From: Neoarius graeffei
Taxonomy: Eukaryota; Chordata; Actinopteri; Siluriformes; Ariidae
Direction of reading: 5' to 3'
DNA: 64,000 nt
Assembly (NCBI RefSeq): GCF_027579695.1
Contig: NC_083571.1
Location: forward strand, 49,709,390-49,773,389
Part shown: positions 34,120-46,453 of the stretch, one piece after another
How the letters are laid out: the number at the start of each line of letters is the position of its first letter
Numbering within the stretch: the first letter of the stretch is position 1
Notes under the pieces: model-generated
What the model saw: the letters and a program-made list of their open reading frames with translations, nothing else
Database searches by the model: none
Told to the model about the DNA's origin: nothing
Made by a program: the position numbers and the translations under genes

Positions 34120-35264
34120 ACATGATGCCTTTGTGTCCCTGGTTTCATTTGTTCTATTTAGTGTTCAGTGCACATATATTTGTACACATACGTACATACA
34201 GTACCACAATAGTGATAGATAATGAAGCCTACAGCTGTGAATAGTACAATTTGGTCATTCTGCATACACAGAAAGCTCTGTTTGTGCATACAGAGGAGGA
34301 GATGTGCTCTACTACCCCAGTGTTTCATTTAATTCATACTAATTTAAAATTGCTGCACTTTAGAACACGCAAGCTGGCATGTGAGCTTCAGCTCCTGTAG
34401 ACTTCTTATGTTCATTTTTATAGAATGATGCGGACTATAAATCTGAATTTGAAAACTACACCAATCGATCATAGGCAAAATAGCAGCAGTTTCCAAAATA
34501 AAAGTCTGAGTTTCTCTGTCAAACCCTGTTCAATAAGAGCTCCACTAGAGGGGCTCAAAGAACCATATTATCATCCTGAGCAAGTTAGAAGAGGCCAGAA
34601 ACAAGGCAAATGAACCTGAACTCTCTATCTCTACTCCTTGTAATAATATACCTTAAAATGTTTATATTGTTTTCCATCTAGTTTCTAGATATTAACAAGC
34701 CTTAGGGTTTGGAAATGTAAATGATAGAGCATCATATGACCTGAAATGTATTTAAAAGGAAAAATCCACTCTGAAAGATTTGCATGTTGATCCTTATAAT
34801 TAATGTTATAGTGACATCCCAGATTTATTTAGCAATGAAATTTTGAGTTGACTTCTTTAGCTTCAGTTCTTTCACTGACATGATTTAAGTGTCCTACATT
34901 ACCCTTAATGCCATTTGACTACTTGCTAATAGTGGCACCTGTGTGACTGATCCTTTTCTTCAGATCGAAGCAGCAGCACTTCAGTCTTTTAGTCTATCCT
35001 GTTTCCTCATCTCATCTGTACACTCTGCTCAAATAGATCACGTTCCAAAGCTTTAACCATAATGCTAATAATACCATGAGTGCCAGTGTGTTTGTCGTCT
35101 TGTAGATCTTTTTTTTTTTTTTTGCGGCTAACTAGCTGAGTCAAGTCGGTGCCATAACTGAGCCCAACTACATCATGTAGCAGTAATTCATTTTGGAACT
35201 TAAAGGTCAATGTTTATCATCTACATTACTTCTGTGTTAGATTTCTGATTGATTAGCACACTGA
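33751..35264. other. Unassigned sequence with one (GT)n
   Basis: (GT)n is at 34090-34118. GGAAAAATCCACTCTGAAAG at 34759 resembles the terminal motif of the TTAA-type MITEs but no partner end was found. No gene. Confidence 0.3.
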
Positions 35265-35267
35265 ATT

Positions 35268-35572
35268 GGGGCAGCACGGTGGTGCAGTGGTTATCACTTT
35301 CGCCTCACAGTAAGAAGGTTCTGGCTTTAAACCTCGTGGCCGACTGGAGCATGTCTGTGTGGAGTTTGCGTGTTCTCCCTGTGTCTGCATGGGTTTCCTC
35401 TGGGTGCTCTGGTTTCCTCCCACAGTCTAAAAACATGCAGATTAACTACACTAAATTGCCCATAGGTGTGAATGTGGTTGTCTATGTCCTGTGATAGATT
35501 GGTGACCCGCCCAGGGTGTACCACCCTTCTTGCCCAAAGTCAGCTGGGATTGGCTCCAGCTACTCCTGAATG
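35268..35572 (+). mobile_element. tRNA-headed SINE, degenerate copy 9
   Basis: The head GGGGCAGCACGGTGGTGCAG and body order are preserved, but the B box is mutated and the tail truncated. No clear target duplication. An older copy than copies 4-8. Confidence 0.8.
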
Positions 35573-35601
35573 GTTCGCATAATGTTTCAATATAAACAAA
35601 T

Positions 35602-36315
35602 TTAAAGGAGAACTGAAGGCAATTTTTTTATCATCAAAATTCTATTTCTCATTTTATTAAATATAGGAATGCATTTATGACAGCTATTTTGTCACTGCTA
35701 TAGCAAGTTATGAGTGTTTGAAATATGCTATGTAATATATCAGTCCATATGTCAAAGCAATGGCCGTAAACAAGATTCGTTGAGACCTGTGCGAGACATC
35801 GTAGGACGGAAGTAAAACGTACAGTGGAAATCAAAGTGACCAACATCTGCCAACGCTGTCAAAAGACGCGCGCACCCTCTTTTGAATGCTAATGTAATCA
35901 AGCCGGAAGTTTTGTTTGTTTTGATAGCAATCAGGAAAGTTTGAAAAAAGTAGGCAGTAATTGTCATTTAAACTCATTTTTGTGCAATATTTCGTTTGGA
36001 AAACAGTTTTAAAAATGGCGGCACTGACACCTGGCTGACACTTCACGTTTCGAAGTCTCGCACAAGTCTCGTGAAGATCACGCAGATAAGTGATGCCTGC
36101 CGTGGACCAAACGAACTAAATTCAGCATAGCTAAAAAACAAATAGGCCAATAAGTATAATATTCAATTGCAATTAGTTGCCAATACAAGTCACGATATAA
36201 AGTTACTAAAACCAAAAACGTAATTGAATAACACGTTAATTAAGAAATAAAGCAAGTTTAAAAATGACTTCGGTTCTTTAATGTGTTTTTTTTTTTTTGT
36301 GGAGTTTTCCTTTAA
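35602..36315. mobile_element. TTAA-flanked non-autonomous DNA transposon upstream of PEA15
   Basis: The left end TTAAAGGAGAACTGAAGG (from 35602) is matched in inverted orientation by the right end, which reads TTAAAGGAAAACTCCAC from the other strand and ends at 36315. TTAA is present at both edges, as expected of a TTAA-specific element. The interior is about 700 bp with a CpG-bearing core and no transposase. It ends 136 bp before the PEA15 first coding exon, so it sits in the intron in front of that exon or in the 5' region. The superfamily (Kolobok or piggyBac type) is inference from the target site. Confidence 0.6.
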
Positions 36316-36453
36316 TTATTTGTAATTTCACATAATGAAACTCTCTTACAGAGATCTTTTGGACTGAAACTACAGTGGCTGCCAATTCAGGTGTTCATTT
36401 AAAAAAAAAAAGTTCTCACCCCAGTCCCTTTTTTTTTTTTTTTTTTGCAGATC

Positions 36454-37813
36454 ATGTCGGAATACAGCTCTTTGCTGAGCGATCTGTGCGAGAACATTAC
36501 GAATGAGGACCTGGAGCAGCTGAAGTCAGCCTGCAAGGAGGACATCCCTGAAGACCAGAGCAACTCGATCACCTCCTCCAAAGAGTGGTTCAGTTACCTG
36601 GAAAAAAATGATAAGCTTGCTCAGGGTGAGAGAACAGACATGTGGGAAGAACAGCCTTTAGTTTTCGAGGTGTTAGATACTGTAATGTCTTTTTCCATTT
36701 CAGAGAATTTAATGTTTTGTTGTTTGTACATATCACACATGCGTTTCGTGCTGTCTTCGTTGTGTCTGCAGATAACCTGTCCTACATTGAGCGCATCTTT
36801 GAGATCTCACGACGGCCTGATCTTTTGACCCGGGTCATCGAATACCGTACGACAGTGCTGAAGATCTCAGAAGATGATGAAATTGACACCAAGCTCACAC
36901 GAATCCCGTCAGCCAAGAAGTACAAGGGTATCAACATTTTTATATTGTTAATTTAAACCCTGATAAGAAATAACCACCAGGTTTTTTTTTTCAAAGTATG
37001 GCTTTCCAACCACTGTAATGCAAGAAATAAAAGTGTCCAGTGTGGAGGAGTGCCCTTACTGGTACATTAGGTATAAATTAAGGCAGGCACTGGATGATGT
37101 TTATGGGTGTAATGATATGTCACCATGTCAGAATAGTCACAAAATAGAATGTTACAAAAAAAACAAACAGTTATTTAGAGGTGCTTGAACTGTGCTGCAC
37201 TTTAAAGAATACTAATAAAGCATCATGAGAAAAAAGCCATTATTGAAAAAAAATGCGGAGAGATACAGTATGTGGAAAAATGTTCTCTATTTTGATGAGA
37301 CCAACATTTTCTTTTTTGGCCTTGGAATAAAATGATACATTTAGCAGAAATCCAACACTGCTCCTCATATTGAAGTATAGTGGTTGTAGCTTTATCCCCA
37401 TATTGAAGCATGGTGGTTGTAGCATCATGCTGTGGGGCTGCTATTCATCAGTAGGGACTGGCCAGGGTTAAGAGCAAGATGAAGTCAGTGGAGCTACAAA
37501 AAAAAAAAAAAGTATGTCACGCTGCATACAGCATACTCTAAGCATAGACTCTAGTTAAAAAACAAAACAAAAATCCTGACTACAGTGGTAGAACCTAGAC
37601 GAAAATATGATTGATTACAAATTGTACACAAAGACTGAAAAGCATAAGTGGATTGTGCCACACTGTGAATTTTTTACTCCATTTTCAACAAATGTCACTA
37701 ACTTTTTTTTTTTGGTGTAACAATTCAAAATCTTTCTCATTGTTGCAGATATCATTCGCCAGCCTTCAGAAGATGAGATCATCAAGTTGGCCCCTCCCCC
37801 TAAGAAAGTCTGA
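36454..37813 (+). CDS. pea15: PEA15, death-effector-domain phosphoprotein (3 coding exons, complete)
   Basis: The coding exons are 36454-36625, 36772-36927 and 37749-37813. Every junction is GT...AG and phase 1, and the lengths (172+156+65) give exactly 130 codons plus TGA, the usual length for PEA15. The ATG lies 3 bases after a T-tract/GCAG acceptor (36447-36450), so a non-coding 5' exon is expected upstream, as in mammals; I could not place it. Residues 1-80 form a death effector domain with the RPDL motif at 72-75; Asp74 is known to matter for ERK binding. Ser104 (in RIPSAKK) and Ser116 (in RQPSEDE) sit at the positions of the known PKC and Akt/CaMKII sites. IKLAPPPKK at 121-129 matches the ERK docking tail. 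Family knowledge: this cytoplasmic adaptor holds ERK1/2 out of the nucleus and binds FADD when phosphorylated at Ser116. The exons are intact, and intron 3 contains a Tc1 relic. Identification is by recognition of the whole translated protein. Confidence 0.96.
37255..37470 (+). mobile_element. Tc1-like transposase relic inside PEA15 intron 3
   Basis: A short stretch reads in broken frames as the Tc1 transposase middle part. [17 protein letters not shown] segment is followed by a duplicated [17 protein letters not shown] segment. Neither inverted repeat remains. It lies wholly within the 821-bp intron between the last two PEA15 exons. Confidence 0.6.
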
Positions 37814-38992
37814 GGTTGAAGTTCATGACCTTTCTTCTTTGTCCATGGCACTCCACCTTGTCAAATTGTCTTCAGCTCCCATATCTAAACCCCGCCTTGT
37901 CCCACTCGCTCACCACAAGCCGCCACCCGAACAGCTAAACAACCAATTGGATTGACCGATGCTTCAAAGCCACATTCTGAACCCTGGAGGCTCGAGAAGT
38001 TTTGAAATCCAGAAGAAGGTAAAAGAAGGAGTAAAAGAAGGAAAGATGGAACGGACCAATAGTTAGTGTTTGCCGTGAGTGTTTCTGAGATTGTGTTTCC
38101 TGCTATGGGGAATTGTTTTCAGCGAATGAGTAAGCTCATGTGATTTAGAAGCGATCGCGTGTGTGAATGGAAGAGAATTTTTATTTTGACTATAGAAATG
38201 TTGAATGCAACAGTGTAGTCCAAGAAGCCAGTGTAACCGAGACCTCTTCACGTATCTAATATAGTGATAAATCTTCCAGCCTGTTTCTTTAACTCTGTGC
38301 TACTCTGAGTAATAGTGTAACTACACTTCACTTGGTTGTAGATTCCCTTTAAAACTCACAAGTTAACAACCTGCAAAAATCTTTAGAATTCAGTGTCGAG
38401 CCTCATTTGATAACTGCAAAGCCAACATTTGCCTTCCATAGAGACACATTATTTGTGTACATGATTAGATCTGTTGAAATTTAAATTATTTTTTATTATT
38501 TCTTCTGTTTATTTATCCTAAGCATTGTAATGAATCATTTTATGAAGTATGATGAATAGCTTATATCGCATATCAAACATATCATGAGGATCACATGTTT
38601 TCAAGAGTGGGCTTCGTTGATATTGATAAGAATGCCCATATTAAAGATGTACTTCATTAGCATATATTTTGGGTTTAAATACCTCAAACATAAATAGTGT
38701 TTGTGATCGGGGATTAAACAGTGACTGAAAAGACATCATTCCATGTGATTTTATTGGCTTCACGCTCATAAAATGACAACTTTTGCACAAGCACATGGCT
38801 TGTTAGGGCTTAATATACCGTTGAGTTTGTATATTATTTTCAATCATAAACTGTGAATGAATTATTTGTGCTTCTTAGTATACTATACATTTACATTACA
38901 ATGTCATATGATGCATAATTAGAAATCTGAGAAGTGGACATTAGCATTACAGTTAATAATGTGATTATTCAGTATTATCTTACTGCAATAAA
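37814..38992 (+). other. Probable PEA15 3' UTR (minimum extent)
   Basis: This stretch follows the PEA15 TGA and contains no recognisable repeat or ORF. The first convincing AATAAA is at 38987-38992 in an otherwise AT-rich context. Two overlapping AATAAA hexamers near 39686-39695 could serve a longer form. Mammalian PEA15 mRNAs have long 3' UTRs, so a transcript of this size is reasonable. The end point is inference. Confidence 0.5.
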
Positions 38993-41670
38993 CAAGCATC
39001 GACTCCAGTTGGGGTAACAGGGGTGGACAGGTTACAAATGTATTAGTTAGTCCACCAATGACGTGGAAGAGCTAATGTGATGCCCAGACCCATGTTTCCA
39101 TGTTTTTGGTAAACCTAACCGACTAGGCTAAAAAGTGGCTGTTAATGTAATGTAATAACAAATGGCCAGCAAGTTAAGTGCATTAATACAGACTAAGGCA
39201 ATGAGTTGAGTATAATGATTGAAACTGTAGCCATAACCCTTATCCTGTGATAATGTTGTGTTGGTGACCTGGGGGGGGGACCATCAGCAAGTAATTTGTG
39301 AATGTTTTCTGTATAATGTAGTGTGGATTTGAGTTTGACATCTTTATTTTCTCTCAATACGTGTAGCTGTGAGGTGACTGCTGTCAACCAGATTGCCTCA
39401 GCTAATGTGTGTAGTGTAGTAGACGGTGGGATTCAAGATGTTGCATGAAAATCAAATGAGAATTTTTGTTTTGCGAAAGTCAGTAAGTGATCTGGTTTTA
39501 TTTTCGTTCTTTGGTTGTTTAACCTACTTGTCTGCTGGGAAACTTCAGGAAGAAAAACAAAAAGCTCAGACGCAAAATCTGCTTGCCCTGGGTTAGTGAT
39601 TCGTCCACCCCTGTTTAATATGGTTGCTAATGAGTTATAGCTAATATGTTACATCAGTAATATCATCAACGTCGTCATCATCAATAATAAATAAAAAATC
39701 CCTAACAAAAGTAATAGGGTTCCAGCACTGTTGGTGCTTGGACTCCTAATCAACTGTCAGATAGATTACAGGAAGCTGAAATGAATTGGTGTTACTGAAT
39801 TACTGTACTTATATCAAAAACATTTCCAAGTGCATCATTATCATCTTCCAAGCCATCCTTATGATGTGTATAACCCAGTTGCAGAAAGACTGTTGATTTA
39901 AAATCCAATATTAGCTAGATCACTGTGTCTCTTTTGCCCAGCCTCAACAGACTGTTGCTTTTGCTATGCTAATTACCAGTATGCATTCATATGACATTAA
40001 GTGCTAGAATAATTGCTGAGTAAATAATGTGTTTTTGTGTGGATGCGTTTGTGATGTTCTTTTTACGGCTAGTGTTAAATGTCAGCACTTGCAGGGTATA
40101 TGTGTTCCTTGAAAAACCCTGGACCTAAACTAAGTTTGTGTAACAACAACAGTCCAATTTATACCCATCATCTCCTTTCATTGTGCCAACAAACAATGTT
40201 TTTCAGATTGGGTTATTTGTAGTAAACCTTTGTGTTTTGGTTTATATTGCTAGCTATTTTCATGTGATGTCTAACAAATTGTAGGTGTCATAAGAAGTTG
40301 AATTTCACCTTGAGACTTCTCCAGTTCAAATGTGATAAACTTGAGCCGAAATAGCTTCAATGTTGGACGTCAATTGGTTATGTAATATTAAGCATTGTTG
40401 AAAGTAGCGTAATTGTTTCTATGAAGTACTTTGGGTCATATTGTGTGTATCCTTGCTAAGTCTAACAGGTGGAGTAAGAGAAATGTTTAAAGATCCATGG
40501 CTTGATGCCTTCTGATAAACGCCTGGTAGATCTGTGAATATGTGTCATGATATATCAGGAGTATTCAACTAAAATTTGAAGGACCACTTGTATAAAATTC
40601 CTTCTTTATAAAGGTCTGGATAAACACCTCATGTGTCTGAATTCCATGAACAATTACATTTTAATGCTTAACCATTAATGGTTATTTCATGGATTTTTAA
40701 AAAATTGAATAACATGTTTGTTTCATAGTGGTGCAACAAACCATAGTGGTTTGATATTGCCACTTTTGACGAGTGCCATAGCCTCTGAACAGATGAGATA
40801 CATCAGCTTGGAAGTATGTGTTTATTCTTCCTGCATCAAATTCAAAATAGATGCTTATCCAGACCTTTTATAAGCAAGAATTTTTTTTTAACATTGGATT
40901 TGATTGAGGATAAGCTTTTTTTCCTTTTTTTTTTAAAGGATTGTGAAGAATTGTCTGCATTAAAAATGACCAAGAAAATAGGTACCAAGTTCAGTCTGAG
41001 GGTTGGAGGTTTTAGTTGTTTTACTGTTTTCCAACTGTGTATGCAAGATTTAGTTTTGATAGTTTTCGCTGTTTAATCTTCAGTTGGGTTTCAAGTCTGA
41101 ATATTTGCACATATAAGCCAATTTACATAATGTTGTGCACTGCCAATTTAATATTATTCATTTGGTTTATTTGCTTTTAAACACGGTGTAATGTTCTGTT
41201 TATTATATTACCCAGTGTAAAAGTAAAACCACTTTGTCCTACGTGGTTAGTCATCTTTTGGCTGCCGCAAGCTAATCAACCCCATTTCATGCAAAATTTT
41301 TAAGAAGTACAACAAGCGAGGTCAATTTCATTGTATATCCCATAAATTAGACATGGCCCAACTATAAATCTTACAAATTTACAATTAATCACGATATTAC
41401 AGCTGACACCAGACCAGTGAAAAAGGCCATGAAATGTTCTCACTTTATTTTTATATATCTTGTCAGTCTGTGGGCAGTTCACAGTAACAGCTTGAATCAT
41501 TGGTCACGCTACTCAGGCTCAGATTGCACATGTAAATCCCAGCTTGTACCTGTTACTGTAGCTCTGACTTGCCAAGACACTGACGAATAAGTTAGTTAGT
41601 AACCGTTTTTGGAAGATCATGGGCAGAATTTCAATACTATTTTTAACACACCAGCAACTTCCCTGTTGCC
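38993..41670. other. Repeat-poor AT-rich stretch downstream of PEA15
   Basis: No gene, Tc1 copy or SINE is visible in this interval. Open frames are short and have random composition. It may be an extended PEA15 3' UTR or plain intergenic DNA. Its low repeat content contrasts with the rest of the window. Confidence 0.4.
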
Positions 41671-41671
41671 A

Positions 41672-42376
41672 TCTGAAAGGAAAAGTTCACCCTGTAACAC
41701 ATTAAAAATGAAATGTATTGAAATATTTGATGGGCTTAGTGATTCTTGTGCTAACTTGTTGGTTAATACTGTATTTTTGTTATTCCTATGAGCTAGTGCA
41801 GTTACAATGGTATTTTAATAGGAGAAAAAAATTCATAATCTCAAACATAAAGGATAACAGTTAGCTTTCACTGTTAGCTCCTAAAAAACAAAAGATCAAT
41901 GATGTCTTTCCCTGCTCACCAATTTTCAGCAACATTCAACATCCTATTAAAGAGAAATCCAACATAGAAGTTACAGAATGTGATGCAGCTCTACAATGCA
42001 GTTTTGCTGAGTACAGCAGAGTCTTGGTTCAGCTAGCAAGCAGTCTGAGATGATGAGTGTGATGGCATTGGCTGGTATTAGCATGAAAGCTTTGAAGCTT
42101 TGGAAGCTGATCTGTTTGAATTGAGTGTACAGATGGGAATGTGAGGGAGCTGGACTGACAAAGCTCTGCTGCATTGCTCCCTTTAGGTAGAGATAAAGCA
42201 AGAGCTAATCGCACTGGCTCCACTATCAGTGGGTCGTGTGATGGTATTGTGGGTAATGTGGGGAAACTGTTAAAGCGAAAATAGACCAATGTGTCAATGA
42301 ACGAAAAGTTTAAAGTAAAAAAGTTCATGATAAATAGCAACACGTAAGTCATTTGTAGTGGATTTTTCCTTTAAGA
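41672..42376. mobile_element. Non-autonomous DNA transposon with GGAAAA-type termini (MITE)
   Basis: The left end reads GAAAGGAAAAGTTCACC and the right end, read from the other strand, reads TTAAAGGAAAAATCCAC. These are inverted, imperfect termini about 700 bp apart. The ends resemble those of the 35602-36315 element. No coding capacity is seen. The family assignment (TTAA-targeting elements) is inference. Confidence 0.45.
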
Positions 42377-44304
42377 GCCATGCCAGTACTGTATTCGTTC
42401 AGTGCCAATAAGTGTGTTAGGTGAGCAATAAGACATGTAGACAAACTACTCGATCTACACAATACAGTAATGTATTACTTTATTCTACTAGCTAGATAGG
42501 AAGTTAGTGAATTAACACAGCCAACAAACCAGCTAGTTTGCAAACTGCATAAATTGGAAGAAATGTAAATAATGGGAAGTTATATGTTCTTCATTCACAT
42601 GGGAGGTCAACAAGGGTGTGTTAAAAACAGTACTGGAAGGCAAGGATAATTACATGACTAAGGATAATCAGGTTTTAGTCCCTATATGATCATTGTGCAT
42701 GAATACAAATCATTTTAATGCAACGCAAACCAATCGCTTTGCCTGGTTTGCATTATGAAATTAGTCAGTACTTCGCTGAATATTTCCCAAGCTCTATGCA
42801 GATAATACATAGCAATGGCACTGTGCATATTTGTTACATATGTTCCTAGCATTTATTGGTTATTGTACCTCAACATGCAAGAAATTAAAGAACTTAGTAT
42901 TTGTGTTTAGGCATATAATTGACTGATAGTCTAAAAAAAATAGATTTTCACATATCCCTTGTATAATGGACAACATCTTAAAAGTAAGTGCTTGAAAAGG
43001 TCCTATTGTCAAAATGTCTGTCAAATTGGATTTCATGATACTAAGAACATATCGACTTTAACAATGCTGCAAAAAAATAACATATGATGGTTCAAAATGA
43101 GCCACTATCAGCTTAACTGACCCACAAGGTGTTTCATTCTAGCTTTAGATTTATTACAGAAAAAAAGTCTTAGAGGAAACAAAAATATAACTATAATCTA
43201 ACGATAATGACCTTTAAAAATTATTTTTCAATTATGATTTAAACTTTCAAAGTATTTTTATTAATCGAAAGATTTTTCCAATTCTGGCTGATGTTTTCAA
43301 CTTTAGGTAAGTTGTAAATATATATTGTGACTTTATAGCAGTGTGTTTTATTATTGATTTATTTATTTAATGCAAATGTATTTTTGGTTTTTACGTACTG
43401 AAATTTGCTTACTAACTGGAAAATATGAGAATGTGTGTCTGTTAAACAGTTGCAATGAATCTGTCGTGTAATGAGCCTGATTTTGCTATTATTTCAGTTG
43501 GGGGGAAAAGGTTTTTATTTGGGATTCTTGCCTCAGGATTCTTTTGCTATCTGGCAGTAATGCTTTCTCTTTTGATACTCCTGTTTGATCTAATTTATTA
43601 TTTTCATCCTGTGATTGCTAGGAAATTTTAATTTAATTTAAAAACTGAATCAGACTCTATAATTGGCAATGTGTAGCAATCTAATGTGGGAAAAGTATAG
43701 CTACTTTATTTTCTCACCACTTCAGTTGTGAATCCATAAATATATTTTGGTTTCTCTTCTACCTTCAGTTTAAGATACGTATTTGAATTTGTCTTGATGG
43801 ACAATTTTTCTTTATTTTTGTATTTTTGGTACAGTGATGTCAAATCATTTGTAGTTGATCACTTCTACAGTATGTTTGTTTGCTAATGCGACAGGATTCA
43901 AACGTGATTCTGCTTGACATGCCTTTGACGTGTAGATAAATGCTAACATAATAGTCTAGGAAGCTGTATGGTGGTGTATGTTATTAACAGGGTAAATATA
44001 GAAAACATGGAGAGCTGATCTGAGTGTAAGCCTGAACTAACAGGACAGTGGTGCTCATATTTAAAAAAATAAAATAAAAAAAGATTGGAAAATGAGCCAA
44101 TAACTTTTGCACATAAAGTGCCCCAATGAGATCTGAATGTGTCAAGAGTGAACTCCTGTTTGCGTGTTTGTGAATGTTTTGGGATAGGCATTTTGAAAGC
44201 TAGTCCTTTTAATATAGTGATTTTTAGAAAGGAGCCAGAATTGAATTACTTATGACCCTTTAGGAGATCTAGTTGGGTAGATTGAGCATTTTCTTGTGCT
44301 GATA
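42377..44304. other. Unassigned AT-rich intergenic sequence
   Basis: No gene or clear repeat was recognised. Frames are short. The sequence is unremarkable apart from A/T runs. Confidence 0.35.
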
Positions 44305-44434
44305 TACAATTCCTTGCATAAATATTCCCCACCACCACCGTTGAACTTCTCCCACATTTTATACTGTTACAACCTGGAGTTAAAGTGGGCTTAATTAGGA
44401 TTTTTACCTTTCCATTGACACAGTATGTCTACAT

Positions 44435-44618
44435 TACAGGCATTTAGCAGATGCTCTTATCCAGAGCAACAGACAACATACCCAGAGCAGCCTGGGAGAG
44501 CAGTTGGGGGTTTGGTGCCTTGCTCAAGGGCACTTCAGCCATTCCTGATAGTCCAGGGAATCAAACCGGCGACCTTTTGGTCCCAAAGCTGCTTCTCTAA
44601 CCATTAGGCCATGGCTTC

Positions 44619-44653
<35 letters not shown>
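44435..44653 (-). mobile_element. tRNA-derived SINE (second family) with (ATA)n tract
   Basis: GGCATTTAGCAGATGCTCTT, GGTGCCTTGCTCAAGGGCAC and the reversed B-box GGGAATCAAACCGGC appear in order, ending AACCATTAGGCCATGGCTTC. An (ATA)n tract follows at about 44619-44653. Inserted in the Tc1-like element. Confidence 0.75.
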
Positions 44654-44655
<2 letters not shown>

Positions 44656-45161
44656 CATTGTTATTATTAGCCATAAAGGATTTTTATGTCTAACATTTGA
44701 AAGTACAAGAGAGATTTCTGTAACACAGGTTAATTAAACAAACAAAAAACTGACATTTGTTGGTTGCATAAGTATTCACCCCTGGATCAATTATAGCTTG
44801 GAGTCTGTTGGGATATACTTTTGGGTCCTGAAATATATGCAAAATTGCTCAAGCTCTGTCAGACTGGATGGTGAACAATTTTCAATCTTGCCACAGATCA
44901 TTAATGGGCTTTGCCTGGGCCATTCTAACAGATTCAAGTTCTTGGTTTTGAACCATTCCAGTGTTGCTTTTACAATATGCTTGAGATGATTGTCTTGTTG
45001 GAAGGTGAACCTCAGTCCCAGTCTTGGACTCTTTCAGACTGGAGGTTTTCTTCTAAGATTGCCCAGGATTTGCCTCCTTCCATTTTTTTTTTTTGATATT
45101 CATGATGCTGTTTGTTCTCTGGGGCCTTCCAGAATTTGTATTGTATTTATATTGAGACTGT

Positions 45162-45694
45162 CCCTGTGTCCAAAATCGCTCACTCATTCACTACTCCCTA
45201 CACACTATATAGGGAATTACTATATAGAGGACTATATCGTGAGCTCATTGGTAAAATGAAAAACTGCTTTTGGACACTTGTCCATCGCGCTGGTATTTAC
45301 GTCATTACTGTTGCACCATTAAAACATGCCAGATCAGGCGGCTGGGTTTGCAAAATAATAAATGCATATTATACTGAGCGTATTTCCCACATTAATAAAT
45401 ACAAAGTACCTGCATTTTTCAGTTCTTTTAAATCAAGGCTGAATACTTTCTTCTTTGCCACTGCCTTTTATTAAATCAAATTTGAGACTTTGATTTCTTT
45501 CAGCACGACCGCAATGCATGATGGGATATATTGCTTGGTTAGTGACCATCGGTTGTACACTACTTTTCGTGGTGCATTGTGGGATACTTTGAGTGCACTA
45601 CATAGGGTGCAATAATCCTCACCATCATTTTGGACAACACTACAAAATGGTGTCCTTACTACATAGTGAGTAGGGAGCGATTTCGGACACAGGG
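45162..45694. mobile_element. Non-autonomous inverted-repeat transposon (MITE)
   Basis: The left end CCCTGTGTCCAAAATCGCTC is matched in inverse orientation by GAGCGATTTCGGACACAGGG at the right end, and subterminal ACTACTCCCTAC pairs with GTGAGTAGGGAG. The length is 533 bp with no coding capacity. It is nested in the 44307-46146 Tc1. Confidence 0.8.
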
Positions 45695-45796
45695 CATATG
45701 ACACTTTAATTGCACTTAGTTGTCAACTCCATTCAACTAATTACGACTTTCCTTTGGGAACTGATTACACCATAACTAATTTAGGGGATTCACAGC

Positions 45797-45992
45797 AATG
45801 GGGTTAACTGGTGACTCTAAATTGACCGTAAGTGTGAATGTGAGCGTGTGGTTGTTTGTCTCCATGTGTCAGCTCTGCGATGATCTGGCGACTTGGCTAG
45901 GGTGTACCCCGCCTCTCGCCCACAGTCAGCTGGGATAGGCTGCAGCTTGCCCACAACCCTGCACAGGATAAGTGGCTACGGATGATGGATGG
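45797..45992 (+). mobile_element. tRNA-headed SINE, 3' fragment (copy 10)
   Basis: It starts at GGGGTTAACTGGTGACTC and runs to the GATGGATGGAT tail. The tRNA-like head is missing. The tail is (GGAT)n rather than (TGAGA)n, marking an older subfamily shared with 51383, 53343 and 55540. Confidence 0.8.
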
Positions 45993-46148
45993 ATAGCAAT
46001 GGGGTGAATGCTTACAAAATCACTAATTCCCCCCCCCCCCTTCATTCCAGTATGGTGTGCTATTTTGAGTAGATTCATGACTTATCCCAATTAAAACACA
46101 TGGAAAAGGTAATGGGGTGGATGGGTGATATTTATGCAAGACACTCTA

Positions 46149-46388
46149 AGTTAACTCAGTTTTTTCTCAGTAGCAAGAAATAAATATATTATTATTATTA
46201 TTATTATTAGAAACCATAAAGGATTTTTAAATGTTGTGTATTTCAAGAGACATAAAGGTTACGTTGGCTTCTCCTGCTTTGGTATTGTATCAAATTAGTC
46301 TGCCTAGAGACTGTAAAGAAACACTTGATCATAAATCATGCTGTAAACACAGCATATATTAAACAGAACCTTAAAGACTAGAGTGCCG

Positions 46389-46390
<2 letters not shown>
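46149..46390. other. Unassigned sequence with short (ATT)n
   Basis: A (TTA)n tract is at about 46187-46210. No gene. Confidence 0.3.

Positions 46391-46392
<2 letters not shown>

Positions 46393-46450
<58 letters not shown>
46393..46450. repeat. Long (GT)n microsatellite
   Basis: About 29 uninterrupted GT units, the longest dinucleotide run in the window. Confidence 0.97.

Positions 46451-46453
<3 letters not shown>

Larger units (their letters stand above)
44307..46146 (-). mobile_element. Tc1-like transposon carrying three later insertions
   Basis: The left TIR CAATTCCTTGCATAAATATT and the right TIR (reverse complement GTCTTGCATAAATATCACCC) are flanked by TA at 44305-44306 and 46147-46148. 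Between them are decayed Tc1 stretches (44690-45150, including TGGGCCATTCTAACAGATTC and GATTGTCTTGTTGGAAGGTG) and three foreign blocks: a tRNA-derived SINE, an inverted-repeat MITE and a SINE fragment. No intact frame. Confidence 0.7.

Noticed and set aside
46393-46450. (GT)29 tract as a functional Z-DNA switch
   Set aside because: Such tracts are common in fish DNA, and no gene or promoter is near enough to support a specific role.
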